Of a stretch of DNA of 64,000 nt, positions 34,430 through 44,285 are shown piece after piece. The stretch is taken from NCBI RefSeq assembly GCF_009664365.1, contig NZ_CP044310.1, positions 2,677,001-2,741,000 of the forward strand. The letters run 5' to 3'. The position numbers were made by a program, and so were the translations under genes. Under the pieces are notes generated by a model, which worked only from the letters and a program-made list of their open reading frames with translations, made no database searches and had not been told where the DNA came from. Numbering within the stretch: position 1 is the first letter of the stretch; each line of letters begins with the position of its first letter. This DNA is from Paenibacillus xylanilyticus (GTDB taxonomy: Bacteria > Bacillota > Bacilli > Paenibacillales > Paenibacillaceae).

Positions 34430-36628
34430 ATGGTTTATCGCAGCCTTGCTTACCTCATAGGCCGATATCCACGGTTCATCATGATCAGCTGGGTTTTTAT
34501 TATCGGGGTATCCGCCGTATGGGCATGGAATCTGCCCGGTGTTCTTCAGGATCATGGGTTGAAACGGATTCATGGAGATGCACAGCATATTGAACGTATT
34601 CTCAAGGAAGACTTCGGAATTCCGGATGATCCGATTATTGTCGTTTATGAAAAACAGACAGGCACTTCTCCAGCAGAATTTCGGAATTGGGTCAACCGAC
34701 ATTTACAGGAGGTAGCCACGCTGCCCCATATTACAACCATAATCTCTCCGCTTGAGGCTGGAAGAAGCGCAATGATGCGGGATGGCACGGCATATGCACT
34801 CCTGGATTTTGATGTACCGGCGCACCGGATGAATGCTCCCACCCAGCAGCTTCGTTCCCTGAATACAGCAGGTGACCAAGGAAAGATTCGTTTAACCGGC
34901 AAACCTGTCGTTCAGCAGGATGTGAATCAATTGAGCTTTTGGGATCTGGAGCGTGCGGAAATCGTTGGCTTACCCATTGCCCTGGTTATTCTGTTTTTTG
35001 CTTTTCGAGGTTTATATGCAGCCCTTGCTGCTGTATTTATGGGTATCGTCGGTGTGGTCACAGCCATGGGTATGACCTCTCTCATGGGGCATTACGTGGA
35101 ACTTTCGAATTTCGTTATTAATGTCATACCGATGGTGGGAATGGCGTTAAGCATCGATTTTGCACTGATCATTCTAAGCAGATTCAGGGATGAGATGCAG
35201 TTGTCTCCGCATGATCATGGACATGGTTCGTATGAGATTATCCAGAGGACACTGCGTACAGCCGGAAGGGCTGTTTTATTTTCTGCTGCTTGTGTGCTGC
35301 TTGGTCTGTTGTCCCTCGTCTGGATCAGACTTCCCATGTTTTTGAGTGTCTCGCTTGGTGCCATGACGGTGCTGATGATATCCGTGTTAATCAATGTGAC
35401 CTTGCTGCCAGCCATTCTTACCCTCTATGCCCAGCGGATCTTTAAACGAAAAAAGCAATTTTCAAACCGTACGCCGCTGCGTAAGCCCTCCATATGGTTT
35501 CGATGGTTTGGCACAGTGATGAAACGACCGATACGGATGACCTTGTTGGGTACAGGTATTCTGCTGTTCTGTGTGCTTCCGGTTAGGCAGTTGGAGATGG
35601 CGATTCCGGACGCAACCTCACTACCAGCAACCATAGAATCCAGACAAGCTGCTGAGAGGATGCAGCAGGTTTTCGCTCAAAAGGACATCGCTTCGGTTGA
35701 CATCCTCATCGGAGGAACGGGAGAGAGGTTAACCGCATCACACTGGAACATGGCACTTCGAAAGGTAAGGGAATTGCAAAAGGATGAGAATGTTCTTCAG
35801 ATTGAATCCGTCTGGGGAACGGATCAGAAGTACAGGTCAGGACAAAACAGAACCTCGCCGATTGGAGGAGCGAGTAGCGAGCTGATCTTGCACGATTCGC
35901 TTCTCTCCTCATATGTATCGGAGGATGCTATTCGATTGGTGGTGACCATTAAGGGAGCAGCCGGATCGGAACAGGCTGCAGACTGGCTGAACATGATGAA
36001 GGAACGGGACGCGCAACAAGGTGCTCAGGGGATACCTATTCGTTATGGCGGAGAAGCTGCTTCCCAAGTTGAGATTATGCAGGAAATTTTGGGACAGCTG
36101 CCCAAGGTGCTGGTTTTCGTAATTGTATCTAATTACATGGTACTGCTGATGGCATTTCGTTCGCTGCTGATTCCAATCAAAGCAATACTGATGAATATAC
36201 TCAGCCTGACAGCTTCTTTTGGAGTGTTGGTGCTGGTCTTCAATCAGGGTCATCTGGGAATGGAGCCCTCGGCGATTGCTATCATGATTCCAGTGTTTAT
36301 CGCTGGACTTGTCTTCGGTATTTCGATGGACTATGGCGTATTTATGCTCAGCCGGATACAGGAGCTGTATCGTCTGACAGGAGATAGTGACCAGGCGGTC
36401 ATGCAGGGACTTGCTTCAACAGGTCGTCTGATTACATCGGCTGCTGCTATTCTGCTTGCTGTGACAATACCTTTTGCCTTTGGAGATGTGGAAGGAGTGA
36501 AGCAGCTTGGCGTTGGCATTACTGCTGCGGTGTTCATTGATGTCACAGTTATTCGTTTGCTGCTCGTGCCAGCACTAATGAAGCTGATGGGAAGATGGAA
36601 TTGGTGGCTCCCAGGACAAAAAACATAA
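34430..36628 (+). CDS. MMPL-family RND-type exporter
   Basis: A 732-residue membrane protein with the MMPL/SSD two-fold layout: one helix, an outside domain, five helices, a second outside domain and five helices. The helix-4 proton-relay signature occurs twice, as ALSIDFALIILSRFRDE and FGISMDYGVFMLSRIQE. MMPL proteins export lipids or drugs using proton flow. The substrate is unknown and no partner gene is adjacent. AGAGGAG at 34416-34422 selects ATG 34430 over the TTG at 34424. Confidence 0.9.
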   Translation: MVYRSLAYLIGRYPRFIMISWVFIIGVSAVWAWNLPGVLQDHGLKRIHGDAQHIERILKEDFGIPDDPIIVVYEKQTGTSPAEFRNWVNRHLQEVATLPHITTIISPLEAGRSAMMRDGTAYALLDFDVPAHRMNAPTQQLRSLNTAGDQGKIRLTGKPVVQQDVNQLSFWDLERAEIVGLPIALVILFFAFRGLYAALAAVFMGIVGVVTAMGMTSLMGHYVELSNFVINVIPMVGMALSIDFALIILSRFRDEMQLSPHDHGHGSYEIIQRTLRTAGRAVLFSAACVLLGLLSLVWIRLPMFLSVSLGAMTVLMISVLINVTLLPAILTLYAQRIFKRKKQFSNRTPLRKPSIWFRWFGTVMKRPIRMTLLGTGILLFCVLPVRQLEMAIPDATSLPATIESRQAAERMQQVFAQKDIASVDILIGGTGERLTASHWNMALRKVRELQKDENVLQIESVWGTDQKYRSGQNRTSPIGGASSELILHDSLLSSYVSEDAIRLVVTIKGAAGSEQAADWLNMMKERDAQQGAQGIPIRYGGEAASQVEIMQEILGQLPKVLVFVIVSNYMVLLMAFRSLLIPIKAILMNILSLTASFGVLVLVFNQGHLGMEPSAIAIMIPVFIAGLVFGISMDYGVFMLSRIQELYRLTGDSDQAVMQGLASTGRLITSAAAILLAVTIPFAFGDVEGVKQLGVGITAAVFIDVTVIRLLLVPALMKLMGRWNWWLPGQKT

Positions 36629-36704
36629 CGCTTGGTCAACATGGATCTGATTCCCCGGCATGCAAAATGTTCCTAGTTTCTATAAGGTAGCTACTTTATG
36701 ATAA

Positions 36705-36755
36705 AGGGAGATTCCTGAAGTCTGCATTGCAGGCTAGGGGAATGTCTCTTTTTTT
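36705..36755 (+). terminator. Candidate terminator after the MMPL gene
   Basis: Imperfect arms (36705-36715 and 36737-36748) with a small inner hairpin, followed by a T run. Confidence 0.5.
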
Positions 36756-36925
36756 ATAAGAATAGCAGGGTTTCGGGGTAATGCGGCATGAATATTCAAT
36801 TCATGGGCCATGGGCTTGAACTATAATGTACTGGAAAATAGTACGGATGTTGATCCATTAGTTCATCTAGTATGTTCTAATTCATATGGATTGGTGCAGC
36901 GAATGAACCAGGAGGTATACCATTC

Positions 36926-37945
36926 ATGACTGCGATTGAATCTTATCTGGTACAACAAACGACTGAGCGCGGACGTTATGCATATCAGGCAGGAAAGCCT
37001 TTGGAACAATGGAGTGGACAGCTGCGTTCGGCAATACGTGCACGACTTGGTGGTTTCCCGGCTGATGATGCAGAGTTGAATGCTGTCGTGCTGGAGCGTA
37101 TTGCCTGCGAGGGTTACGTGAGGGAACGCGTGGAAATTACGACCTATGCAGGCTTGCGCATGCCAATATACGTATTGATTCCTAATGAGGTAAGTAACAC
37201 AAATACACCTGTGCCTGCCATGATTGCCTGTCATGGACATGGTTATGGGAGCCGGGAGATATGCGGCATGGAGCCTGACGGCTCACCGCGAGCCGCCGCG
37301 CCGGGATTGCATAAGGATTTTGCCGTATCCCTGGTCCAGCGAGGGTACATGGTTGCCGCACCAGAATTGCTCGGATTCGGTGATCGAAGACTAGATGAGG
37401 ACAAGGATGAAGCGCCAGGAATCAGCTCCTGCACGAAGATTGCAGCTCATCTGCTCATGGCCGGACAGACACTGGCCGGACATCGTGTCTACGAGACGAT
37501 GAGGGTACTCGATTATTTGTCTACCCGCCCCGAAGTTGATGCAGATAGGATTGGAATCATGGGCATTTCGGGTGGAGGGCTCGTTGCTGCCTTTACGGCT
37601 GCGCTGGATGTAAGATTCCGGGCGGCGATAATCAGCGGATATGCCAGTACCTTTCAAGCAAGTATTTTGGACCGAAATCACTGTCTTGATAATTACATTC
37701 CAGGTATCTTGCGGGAAGCGGAGCTGCCGGATATCATCGGTCTGATCGTGCCAAGACCATTATTCATTGAAGCAGGAACAGACGACCGGGTATTTCCGCA
37801 GGCCGCGGCCAGAGAAGCATTCACCAGATTGGAGAAGATCTATGCGCAAGAGGGTGCGCTGGATGTCCTGGGTGCCGACTTCTTTTCAGGCGGGCACGAA
37901 ATCAGCGGTGCCAAGGCGTATGATTGGCTGGACAGGTTTTTATAA
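36926..37945 (+). CDS. Alpha/beta hydrolase (acetyl-xylan-esterase/dienelactone-hydrolase-like)
   Basis: A 339-residue cytosolic serine hydrolase. The nucleophile elbow is GIMGISGGGLVAA, the acid Asp is in IEAGTDDRVFP and the His in SGGHEISG near the C-terminus. The N-terminal region (VERVEITTYAGLRMPIY-type strand order and MIACHGHGYG) resembles the AXE1/Abhydrolase_7 group of esterases. The substrate is unknown. AGGAGGT lies about 9 nt before the ATG and TATAAT is at 36822-36827. Single-gene unit. Confidence 0.8.
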   Translation: MTAIESYLVQQTTERGRYAYQAGKPLEQWSGQLRSAIRARLGGFPADDAELNAVVLERIACEGYVRERVEITTYAGLRMPIYVLIPNEVSNTNTPVPAMIACHGHGYGSREICGMEPDGSPRAAAPGLHKDFAVSLVQRGYMVAAPELLGFGDRRLDEDKDEAPGISSCTKIAAHLLMAGQTLAGHRVYETMRVLDYLSTRPEVDADRIGIMGISGGGLVAAFTAALDVRFRAAIISGYASTFQASILDRNHCLDNYIPGILREAELPDIIGLIVPRPLFIEAGTDDRVFPQAAAREAFTRLEKIYAQEGALDVLGADFFSGGHEISGAKAYDWLDRFL

Positions 37946-37967
37946 TTTAGCCGCGTCACTGAAGCCG

Positions 37968-38018
37968 AAAACAACCCCGTAACAACACGACCTTGTGCGG
38001 TTGCTGCGGGGTTGTTTT
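37968..38018. terminator. Intrinsic terminator between hydrolase gene and mrp operon
   Basis: A stem of about 12 bp (37968-37979 with 38007-38018) with T-rich and A-rich outer arms. It can end the hydrolase gene and, from the other side, the mrp operon. Confidence 0.85.
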
Positions 38019-38059
38019 TGATTTTTTTAATAGGAATTGAAGTGGTCTTCATCATTTCA

Positions 38060-38452
38060 TTATTCCATCATATCCTTGGCTTCATGGTTGACTTTTTTAC
38101 CTTTGAGCAGCGGTTCAAGCTCATCCTGTACGCTCTGTTCCCAGAGTGGAACGTCTGTCCGATAGGCTGCGCGTGCATTTAGATGCCCGGCAACCGGAGC
38201 GGTAATAAAGACAAACACAATGCCAAGAAGTACGCGCGCACTAATGTAGTTGTCGAAGTACCAGAAGAAGAAAAATGTTCCGATGAGTACGCAAAACACA
38301 CCGAGTGTTGTACTTTTAGTCGCAGCATGCGCACGCAGGTAAACGTCTGGTAATCGTATGAGTCCAAAGGCGCTAAGTGCACTCAGTAAAGCTCCGCACA
38401 GAACAATCAGACCGATAGCAATTTCGGCGGTTCCATTAACGATCTCCTTCAT
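38060..38452 (-). CDS. mrpG: Na+/H+ antiporter subunit MrpG (MnhG)
   Basis: A 130-residue protein with three membrane helices and the MnhG/PhaG core FGLIRLPDVYLRAHAATKSTTLG. It is the last gene of the Mrp operon and overlaps mrpF by 17 nt. The start MKEIVNGTAEIA is the only ATG placed correctly within the end of mrpF. The C-terminal tail (KKVNHEAKDMME) is polar and cytosolic. All Mrp subunits assemble into one membrane complex that exchanges internal Na+ for external H+. Confidence 0.93.
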   Translation of the reverse strand: MKEIVNGTAEIAIGLIVLCGALLSALSAFGLIRLPDVYLRAHAATKSTTLGVFCVLIGTFFFFWYFDNYISARVLLGIVFVFITAPVAGHLNARAAYRTDVPLWEQSVQDELEPLLKGKKVNHEAKDMME

Positions 38453-38720
38453 TTTTGAATACCGCCCCCCGTTCAATGTAACGTGCGAATGCGACTGTAC
38501 TGAGAAAAGCAAGAATACCAATCAGCAGAATGATATCCAGATAGGCTTGCGTGTGAAGCATCATGGACAGCACAGCTACAATGGCGATGACGTTAATGCC
38601 GATGGTATCCAGGGCCGTAATCCGGTCAGCCATGGAAGGACCGCGCAGCACACGGTACAAGCAACCCAGGATGGCCAAGGACAGTACAAGCAGGGATATA
38701 AATAACATTGAGGATAGCAT
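38436..38720 (-). CDS. mrpF: Na+/H+ antiporter subunit MrpF (MnhF)
   Basis: A 94-residue subunit with three helices and the MrpF signature RVLRGPSMADRITALDTIGIN. Its ATG overlaps the mrpE stop by one base (TAATG), a mark of translational coupling. Confidence 0.93.
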   Translation of the reverse strand: MLSSMLFISLLVLSLAILGCLYRVLRGPSMADRITALDTIGINVIAIVAVLSMMLHTQAYLDIILLIGILAFLSTVAFARYIERGAVFKNEGDR

Positions 38721-39196
38721 TATCGCGTCACCTCCATAATGGCTTTTTCAAACGTATTTTTGATATCATCCCTCATTTTTTGTTCATCCTTGATATCCAG
38801 TGCATGAATGAACAGCTTCCGTTGGTTCCCAGATATCTCAAGTGGTAACGATCCTGGTGTCAGCGAGATGAGCAGGCATAAAAAGGTAACCTCCCAGTCG
38901 GAGGACAATTGAGTCCGGTAGGTAAAAATGCCAGGACGAATTTCAAGCCTGGGCTTGATAATCTGGCGAATAACCTCAATACTGGCTCGTATTAATTCCT
39001 TGAACAGCAGATAGAGCAGCTTCATGATGGCCCAGACTCGAACGATATAGAAGCGCTGGGGGAAGAACCGCCGCATACTTCCGATTAACAGCAGACCGAG
39101 CAGGTAACCAATAAGAAAACCAACGCCATTCCAGGCATTGTTCAGAAACATCCATACAAAGGCAATGATAAGATTCAGTATGATCTGAAAGGCCAT
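38720..39196 (-). CDS. mrpE: Na+/H+ antiporter subunit MrpE (MnhE)
   Basis: A 158-residue subunit starting MAFQIILNLIIAFVWMFLNN, with the MnhE-type helices and the C-terminal cytosolic domain (SLTPGSLPLEIS; FIHALDIKDE). ATG 39196 is 9 nt after the GAAGGAG that lies at the end of mrpD; the in-frame ATG 39202 is only 3 nt from that site. Confidence 0.92.
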   Translation of the reverse strand: MAFQIILNLIIAFVWMFLNNAWNGVGFLIGYLLGLLLIGSMRRFFPQRFYIVRVWAIMKLLYLLFKELIRASIEVIRQIIKPRLEIRPGIFTYRTQLSSDWEVTFLCLLISLTPGSLPLEISGNQRKLFIHALDIKDEQKMRDDIKNTFEKAIMEVTR

Positions 39197-39202
39197 AAGC
39201 AT

Positions 39203-40681
39203 CTACTCCTTCAATACTGCATCAATATAAATATTGGGATGCAGTAGAATGTCGCCTGCGCGGGAGGTTAGCTGAAACATTCCTTCAGCCCCCAAGCCCA
39301 TGACGATAATAAATACGAACAGGATGCCGGCAGGGATCAAGAGTCCGTTTACCGCGTAAGGCCGTCTAACGATACCTGCTGGCGGTTCGCCCCAGAAGGC
39401 CTGAATGAAAATACGCAGGACCGAGTAGAGCATCAGCAGGCTGGAGAGCACCGCAATTCCCGTAAGACCGTAAAGGCCAGCCTGCAAGCCACCCTCGAAG
39501 AGCAGCAGCTTACCCGGGAAACCACTGAATGGAGGAATACCTGCCAGTGCAAGTGCGCTGATGAAGAACATCCATCCAAGCAGTGGATAACGATGGAGCA
39601 AGCCACCCATGTTCTCAAGTTTGGATGTACCCGCAACGGCGATCAGGGCACCTCCCAGCAGGAAGAGCAGCGTTTTGATCAACATGTCATGCAGCATGTA
39701 GAAGAGCAGCCCTTCCAGAGCCTGACGACTCGCAGCGGCCATGCCGAAGGCCACAAACCCGACACCTGCAACCACGTTATAAACCAAAATTTTGTTCACG
39801 TCACGATAGGAGATGGCGCCAATAACCCCGAGAATCATGGTTGCACCAGCCATCCAGCCGATTAGGGCATTGAAGAAATCCGGATCATGATAAAAAATGA
39901 GCGTGAATGTGCGCACAATCGCATACAGGCCTACTTTGGTCAGCAATCCGGCGAACAAAGCCGTTACCACTGCAGGAGGAGCTGCATACGAACCTGATAG
40001 CCAGAAGAAAAGGAATAGGCCGGCCTTGATGCTGAACACAATGAGAAACAGGACTGCAATCAGTGTAATTACACCACTCTGACCCACCTCGGAAATCCGA
40101 TTGGACAAGTCCGCCATATTCAGTGTGCCTGTTATCGAATAGAGGAAGCCGATGGAAGCGACAAACAAGGCGGAAGAAACAATGTTGATCAGGACATACT
40201 TAATCGTTTCGCGAAGCTGTCTTTCCGTTCCTCCCAGCACAATTAGCGCATAGGAAGAGATCAGCATCAGTTCAAAACAGACAAAGAGATTGAACAGGTC
40301 GCCTGTCAGAAAAGAACCGTTCACGCCTGCAATCAGAAAGTGAAAGAAAACGTAAAAATGATGTTCTTCTCTCTCTTTGTTAATGCTTCGAAAAGCATAC
40401 AGCAGACATGCCAGAGCAATGATGGAAGCAGCCACAACAAGCAGGGCAGATACCATATCCGCTACCAGAACGATACCGTATGGCGGGGCCCAGCCGCCCA
40501 TATTAAGGGTTTGTACGCCCGAGCTTGCGACCTGTGTAATTAATACGGTTGATGCAGCAGCAGTCAAAAGCGTCCCCATGACACTAACCGTGCGCTGAAT
40601 GCGGACATTACGGAAGAACAAAATGGTAATAACACCAGTGATCAGCGGCAGCAGCAAAGGTAGAACCACAAGATTATTCAT
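39203..40681 (-). CDS. mrpD: Na+/H+ antiporter subunit MrpD (MnhD)
   Basis: A 492-residue subunit related to the complex I subunit NuoM/NuoN. It has about 14 helices, with the conserved Glu in LFVCFELMLISSYALIVLGG (TM5) and proton-path Lys residues in SIKAGLFLFFWLSGSYAAPPAV and LTKVGLYAIVR. MrpA and MrpD are thought to carry the ion-conducting channels. It overlaps mrpC by 8 nt. AAGGGGGC lies about 7 nt upstream. Confidence 0.93.
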   Translation of the reverse strand: MNNLVVLPLLLPLITGVITILFFRNVRIQRTVSVMGTLLTAAASTVLITQVASSGVQTLNMGGWAPPYGIVLVADMVSALLVVAASIIALACLLYAFRSINKEREEHHFYVFFHFLIAGVNGSFLTGDLFNLFVCFELMLISSYALIVLGGTERQLRETIKYVLINIVSSALFVASIGFLYSITGTLNMADLSNRISEVGQSGVITLIAVLFLIVFSIKAGLFLFFWLSGSYAAPPAVVTALFAGLLTKVGLYAIVRTFTLIFYHDPDFFNALIGWMAGATMILGVIGAISYRDVNKILVYNVVAGVGFVAFGMAAASRQALEGLLFYMLHDMLIKTLLFLLGGALIAVAGTSKLENMGGLLHRYPLLGWMFFISALALAGIPPFSGFPGKLLLFEGGLQAGLYGLTGIAVLSSLLMLYSVLRIFIQAFWGEPPAGIVRRPYAVNGLLIPAGILFVFIIVMGLGAEGMFQLTSRAGDILLHPNIYIDAVLKE

Positions 40682-41012
40682 ATGGACGCCCCCTTACTTC
40701 TTCCATGTCGTCTGTTCTCAATTTCAGATAAGAGCGGTAGGACAGAACAAAGAAGAAAGCGGTTAGCCCGAAATTGATGACAATGGAAGTCAAAATCAGC
40801 GCTTGGGGCAGCGGATCGACATAGCTTTCTGCATTTTCTCCCAGCAAGGGAGGAGCACCAGTCTTCAGACGTGACATTGTAATCAGCAGCAGATGCACCC
40901 CATGCGTGAGGATGGACATGCCTAGTACGATTCGGAGCAGGCTCCGTGACAAGATTAAAAAGACGGCGACGGCAAACAGTATGCCAACGGCAACGCACAT
41001 CAATATTTCCAT
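40674..41012 (-). CDS. mrpC: Na+/H+ antiporter subunit MrpC (MnhC)
   Basis: A 112-residue NuoK-like subunit with three helices. The marks are FLILSRSLLRIVLGMSILTHG and DPLPQALILTSIVINFGLTA. It begins one base after the mrpA stop codon, so translation is probably coupled. Confidence 0.93.
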   Translation of the reverse strand: MEILMCVAVGILFAVAVFLILSRSLLRIVLGMSILTHGVHLLLITMSRLKTGAPPLLGENAESYVDPLPQALILTSIVINFGLTAFFFVLSYRSYLKLRTDDMEEVRGRPYE

Positions 41013-41013
41013 A

Positions 41014-43965
41014 TCAGCGATCCTCCCCGATCTGTAGAATGATGGTCATGGTGACACCAAGGACAGCGATATACACGCCGAGATCGAACAGCATCGCGGT
41101 AGCAAGCTCGGTCTCTCCCAGCAAAGGAAGTTCGAAATAACCGAAGGTCTGGCTGAGGAAGGGAACCCCAAATAAAAAGGAGCCGGCCCCCGTCAACAGG
41201 GCAATAACTAATCCAATGGCCGTCAACATACGAAAATCAATGGGCAGCGCCTTGCGTACCGTATCGGTACTGAATGCAAGAGCAATCAAAACCAGAGCAG
41301 CGGCTGTGACCAATCCACCAATGAAACCGCCGCCGGGGTTATGATGTCCTGCGAAGAACAAATGCAGCGCAAACGTCAAAATGATAAAGACTACGACTTT
41401 GGTTGTCGTTTGCAGCAGCACATCGTTACTCTGTAAGGGAACGGTATCCCAAGTGGAGGAGTTGCGTTCCTGATTGCCATATTTTTTCGTATTATCTGCT
41501 TCTTCATCCAGATTATCGTTATCTTTGGTTTCTTCTTTTTTGCGGAATTTCAATCGCGCTCCAAGATCCCTGGCTTCAAGATTCAGATTAATCATGGAAT
41601 AGATGGATAGTGAGGCTACCCCCAGCACCATGATTTCCAGAATCGTATCGAATCCCCGGAAGTCTACGAGCAGTACATTGACGACGTTTTTACCGCCTGC
41701 AAGGTCATAGCTCTCCTGAATGAAGAAATTGGAGATGCTCTCCAGCGAGGCTGTTCCACTTGCGGCAAGAGCTACGAAAGTCATTACAATACCCACTGCG
41801 ATGGCGACAATCATGTTAACACTGAGATACCTGCGGCTGGACCGTCCACGTCGAAGCTCAGGCAGATGGTAGAAGCACAGCAGGAACAGCGCAACCGATA
41901 CGGTCTCCACGATCATCTGGGTCAATGCCAGATCGGGTGCACGGAACAATACGAATAGCAATGTGACCAGATACCCGACAGCACCCGTCATAATGACCGC
42001 AGAGAGTCTGTTTTTCGCAAAAGGAATGGAGACTGCAGCAGCAATCAGGGCGACAAGCAGGGCTGCTTCATAGAATGAGAAGGGAGCATGCCCTTTGAAA
42101 TTCCAGGTAATATTCTCGCCTGAGCGGAAAAAGGCATATCCAAGCAGTGCAACCGTGAACGAGAAGATGTACACCAGATAATTGCGGACAGATCCGTTCA
42201 TGTAAGCTTCTGTCCATTTGCGGGCATAATGCTGCACATTATCCAGAATGATGTGATACATATTGTTAATGGTCAGGCCCTGCGGGTAATGTTCATACAC
42301 ATTTCTCCAGCGAGGTAATAGTTTATACAACGTGATACCCAGAATAATGACACCGATGGTCATGATTAATTCCGGTGTGATTCCGTGCCATAAGGAGAAG
42401 TGAACATCAAAATGCTCGTTTCCGTCCAGCAGCGCTGGAAGCACGGAGGCCATTGCAGGCTCAATAAGCGATCCAGCCAGCATATCCGGGAAAAGTCCGA
42501 ATGTAATGACAAGTACACCGAGGATTACCGGAGGAATCAGCATACCAACCGGCGCTTCATGCAGCTTCTCCGCCGGAAGCTCCGTGCGGCGGTTACCGAG
42601 GAACGTTTTGAACACGATGATCAGTGCATAGATTAAAGTAAATACGCTGGCGAGCCAGGCGAGTACAGGCAGCAGGATGCTCCACGAGCCAAGTCCGAAG
42701 ATGCGCAGATGTGTCACTTCAACCATGGCTTGGAAGAACAGCTCTTTACTCAAGAAACCGTTGAAAGGCGGAATACCCGCCATGGCAAGTGCTCCCACAA
42801 GCGCTACAGTGAACGTGATTGGCATAAAGGAAGCCAGTCCTCCGAGCTTGCGAATATCGCGGGTCCCGGTTTCATGATCGACAATGCCGACGACCATAAA
42901 TAGTGCTGCCTTGAAGGTTGCGTGATTGAAGAGATGAAGCAGGGCCGCTGTGATGGCAACGGTATAAACGGCAGAAGACTCGCCATATCCGAAGTAGAGT
43001 GCAGCGGAGCCGACGCCAAGCAGGGACATGATTAATCCAAGCTGTGAGATCGTGGAATAGGCGAGAATGGCCTTCAGGTCGTTCTTTTTCACAGCAAGGA
43101 ACGATCCGTAACACAAGGTCAGAAGACCTACGCCAGTGACCAGCCAAAACCAGGTTCCCTCTCCCCCAAAGATGGGCGTGAAGCGGGCTATAACGTACAA
43201 GCCAGCCTTAACCATTGTGGCCGAATGCAGATATGCACTGACGGGAGTTGGAGCTTCCATCGCATCCGGCAGCCAGATGTGGAAGGGAAACTGCGCGGAT
43301 TTGGTAAATGCACCGATCAGGATCAGCACCAATGCAGGCAAAAATAATGCACTATCCTGAATCTGTCCCCATTCCGTAATGGTTGCACGGATACTAAACG
43401 TTCCAGTCATCAAGTACATCATCATAAATCCCGCTAACATGGCGAACCCGCCAAACACGGTTATCAAAAACGACTTCTGTGCACCTGAAGTGGAAGCCTT
43501 GCGTTTGTAATGAAACGCGATCAGCAAGAATGACGTGATACTTGTAAGTTCCCAGAATCCGTACAATACAATCATGTTATCGGACAGTACAACGCCCAGC
43601 ATGGCCCCCATAAACATGAGCAAATACAGATAGAAGCGGTTCAAATCTTCTTTTTTGTCCATGTAGTAGATGGAGTAAAACACTACCAGAACCCCGATTC
43701 CGGTAATAAGTAGTGTTAGCAGCAGACTTAAGCCATCCAGATATAGATTAAATCCGATGTCCAGTGACGGAATCCAGGGCACATAGCCGGATATCATATT
43801 TCGCTGAGACACGGAAGGTATGAGGCTTGCAAAATAACCGAACAACAGCACCGGAACGATAAGAACCGGCCACCCCATATGTATTCTACGGAAAAAGCGG
43901 TTCAGCATCATAAGCAAAATCCCCATGGCAAAAGGGAAAATAACAGCAAGATGAAGCAGGCTCAA
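41014..43965 (-). CDS. mrpA: Na+/H+ antiporter, fused MrpA-MrpB subunit
   Basis: A 983-residue protein. Residues 1 to about 800 are MrpA: a NuoL-like part (YGFWELTSITSFLLIAFHYK with the TM5 Glu, SAQFPFHIWLPDAMEAPTPVSAYLHSA with the key Lys nearby) plus the NuoJ-like tail (FRAPDLALTQMIVE). A charged linker (RKKEETKDNDNLDEEADNTKK) then leads to an MrpB/MnhB domain (FALHLFFAGHHNPGGGFIGG). In B. subtilis these are separate genes, whereas here A and B are one chain. The start is TTG 43965: GGGGGTG is 5 nt upstream and it yields MSLLHLAV, like B. subtilis MQLLHLAI. The ATG at 44013 has no ribosome site. Confidence 0.93.
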   Translation of the reverse strand: MSLLHLAVIFPFAMGILLMMLNRFFRRIHMGWPVLIVPVLLFGYFASLIPSVSQRNMISGYVPWIPSLDIGFNLYLDGLSLLLTLLITGIGVLVVFYSIYYMDKKEDLNRFYLYLLMFMGAMLGVVLSDNMIVLYGFWELTSITSFLLIAFHYKRKASTSGAQKSFLITVFGGFAMLAGFMMMYLMTGTFSIRATITEWGQIQDSALFLPALVLILIGAFTKSAQFPFHIWLPDAMEAPTPVSAYLHSATMVKAGLYVIARFTPIFGGEGTWFWLVTGVGLLTLCYGSFLAVKKNDLKAILAYSTISQLGLIMSLLGVGSAALYFGYGESSAVYTVAITAALLHLFNHATFKAALFMVVGIVDHETGTRDIRKLGGLASFMPITFTVALVGALAMAGIPPFNGFLSKELFFQAMVEVTHLRIFGLGSWSILLPVLAWLASVFTLIYALIIVFKTFLGNRRTELPAEKLHEAPVGMLIPPVILGVLVITFGLFPDMLAGSLIEPAMASVLPALLDGNEHFDVHFSLWHGITPELIMTIGVIILGITLYKLLPRWRNVYEHYPQGLTINNMYHIILDNVQHYARKWTEAYMNGSVRNYLVYIFSFTVALLGYAFFRSGENITWNFKGHAPFSFYEAALLVALIAAAVSIPFAKNRLSAVIMTGAVGYLVTLLFVLFRAPDLALTQMIVETVSVALFLLCFYHLPELRRGRSSRRYLSVNMIVAIAVGIVMTFVALAASGTASLESISNFFIQESYDLAGGKNVVNVLLVDFRGFDTILEIMVLGVASLSIYSMINLNLEARDLGARLKFRKKEETKDNDNLDEEADNTKKYGNQERNSSTWDTVPLQSNDVLLQTTTKVVVFIILTFALHLFFAGHHNPGGGFIGGLVTAAALVLIALAFSTDTVRKALPIDFRMLTAIGLVIALLTGAGSFLFGVPFLSQTFGYFELPLLGETELATAMLFDLGVYIAVLGVTMTIILQIGEDR

Positions 43966-44285
43966 TATTACACCCCCAATTTCTAGTTGAAGTTCTCTCT
44001 GTGCGACAGACATGCTGAATGTTCATCTCATCATTGGATGATATGCTTGCTCTCTATATTCATAACCCAAGTATGTATATACAGAATCGTGACTATTCTT
44101 TGAATGGAAGAAACACGGTTATATGGACGGAGCATATGGAATCGAAAGATGCACAAGGCATGTATAATAAAACAAGTCATTATTTCCGATAAAGATGAAA
44201 ACGAATAGGTGACATCGCGTGTGCCCTTTACAGCATGTTTCGTGTTAAAGAAGCAGGATGGTTTCACCGATTATTGGAGGCCAAC

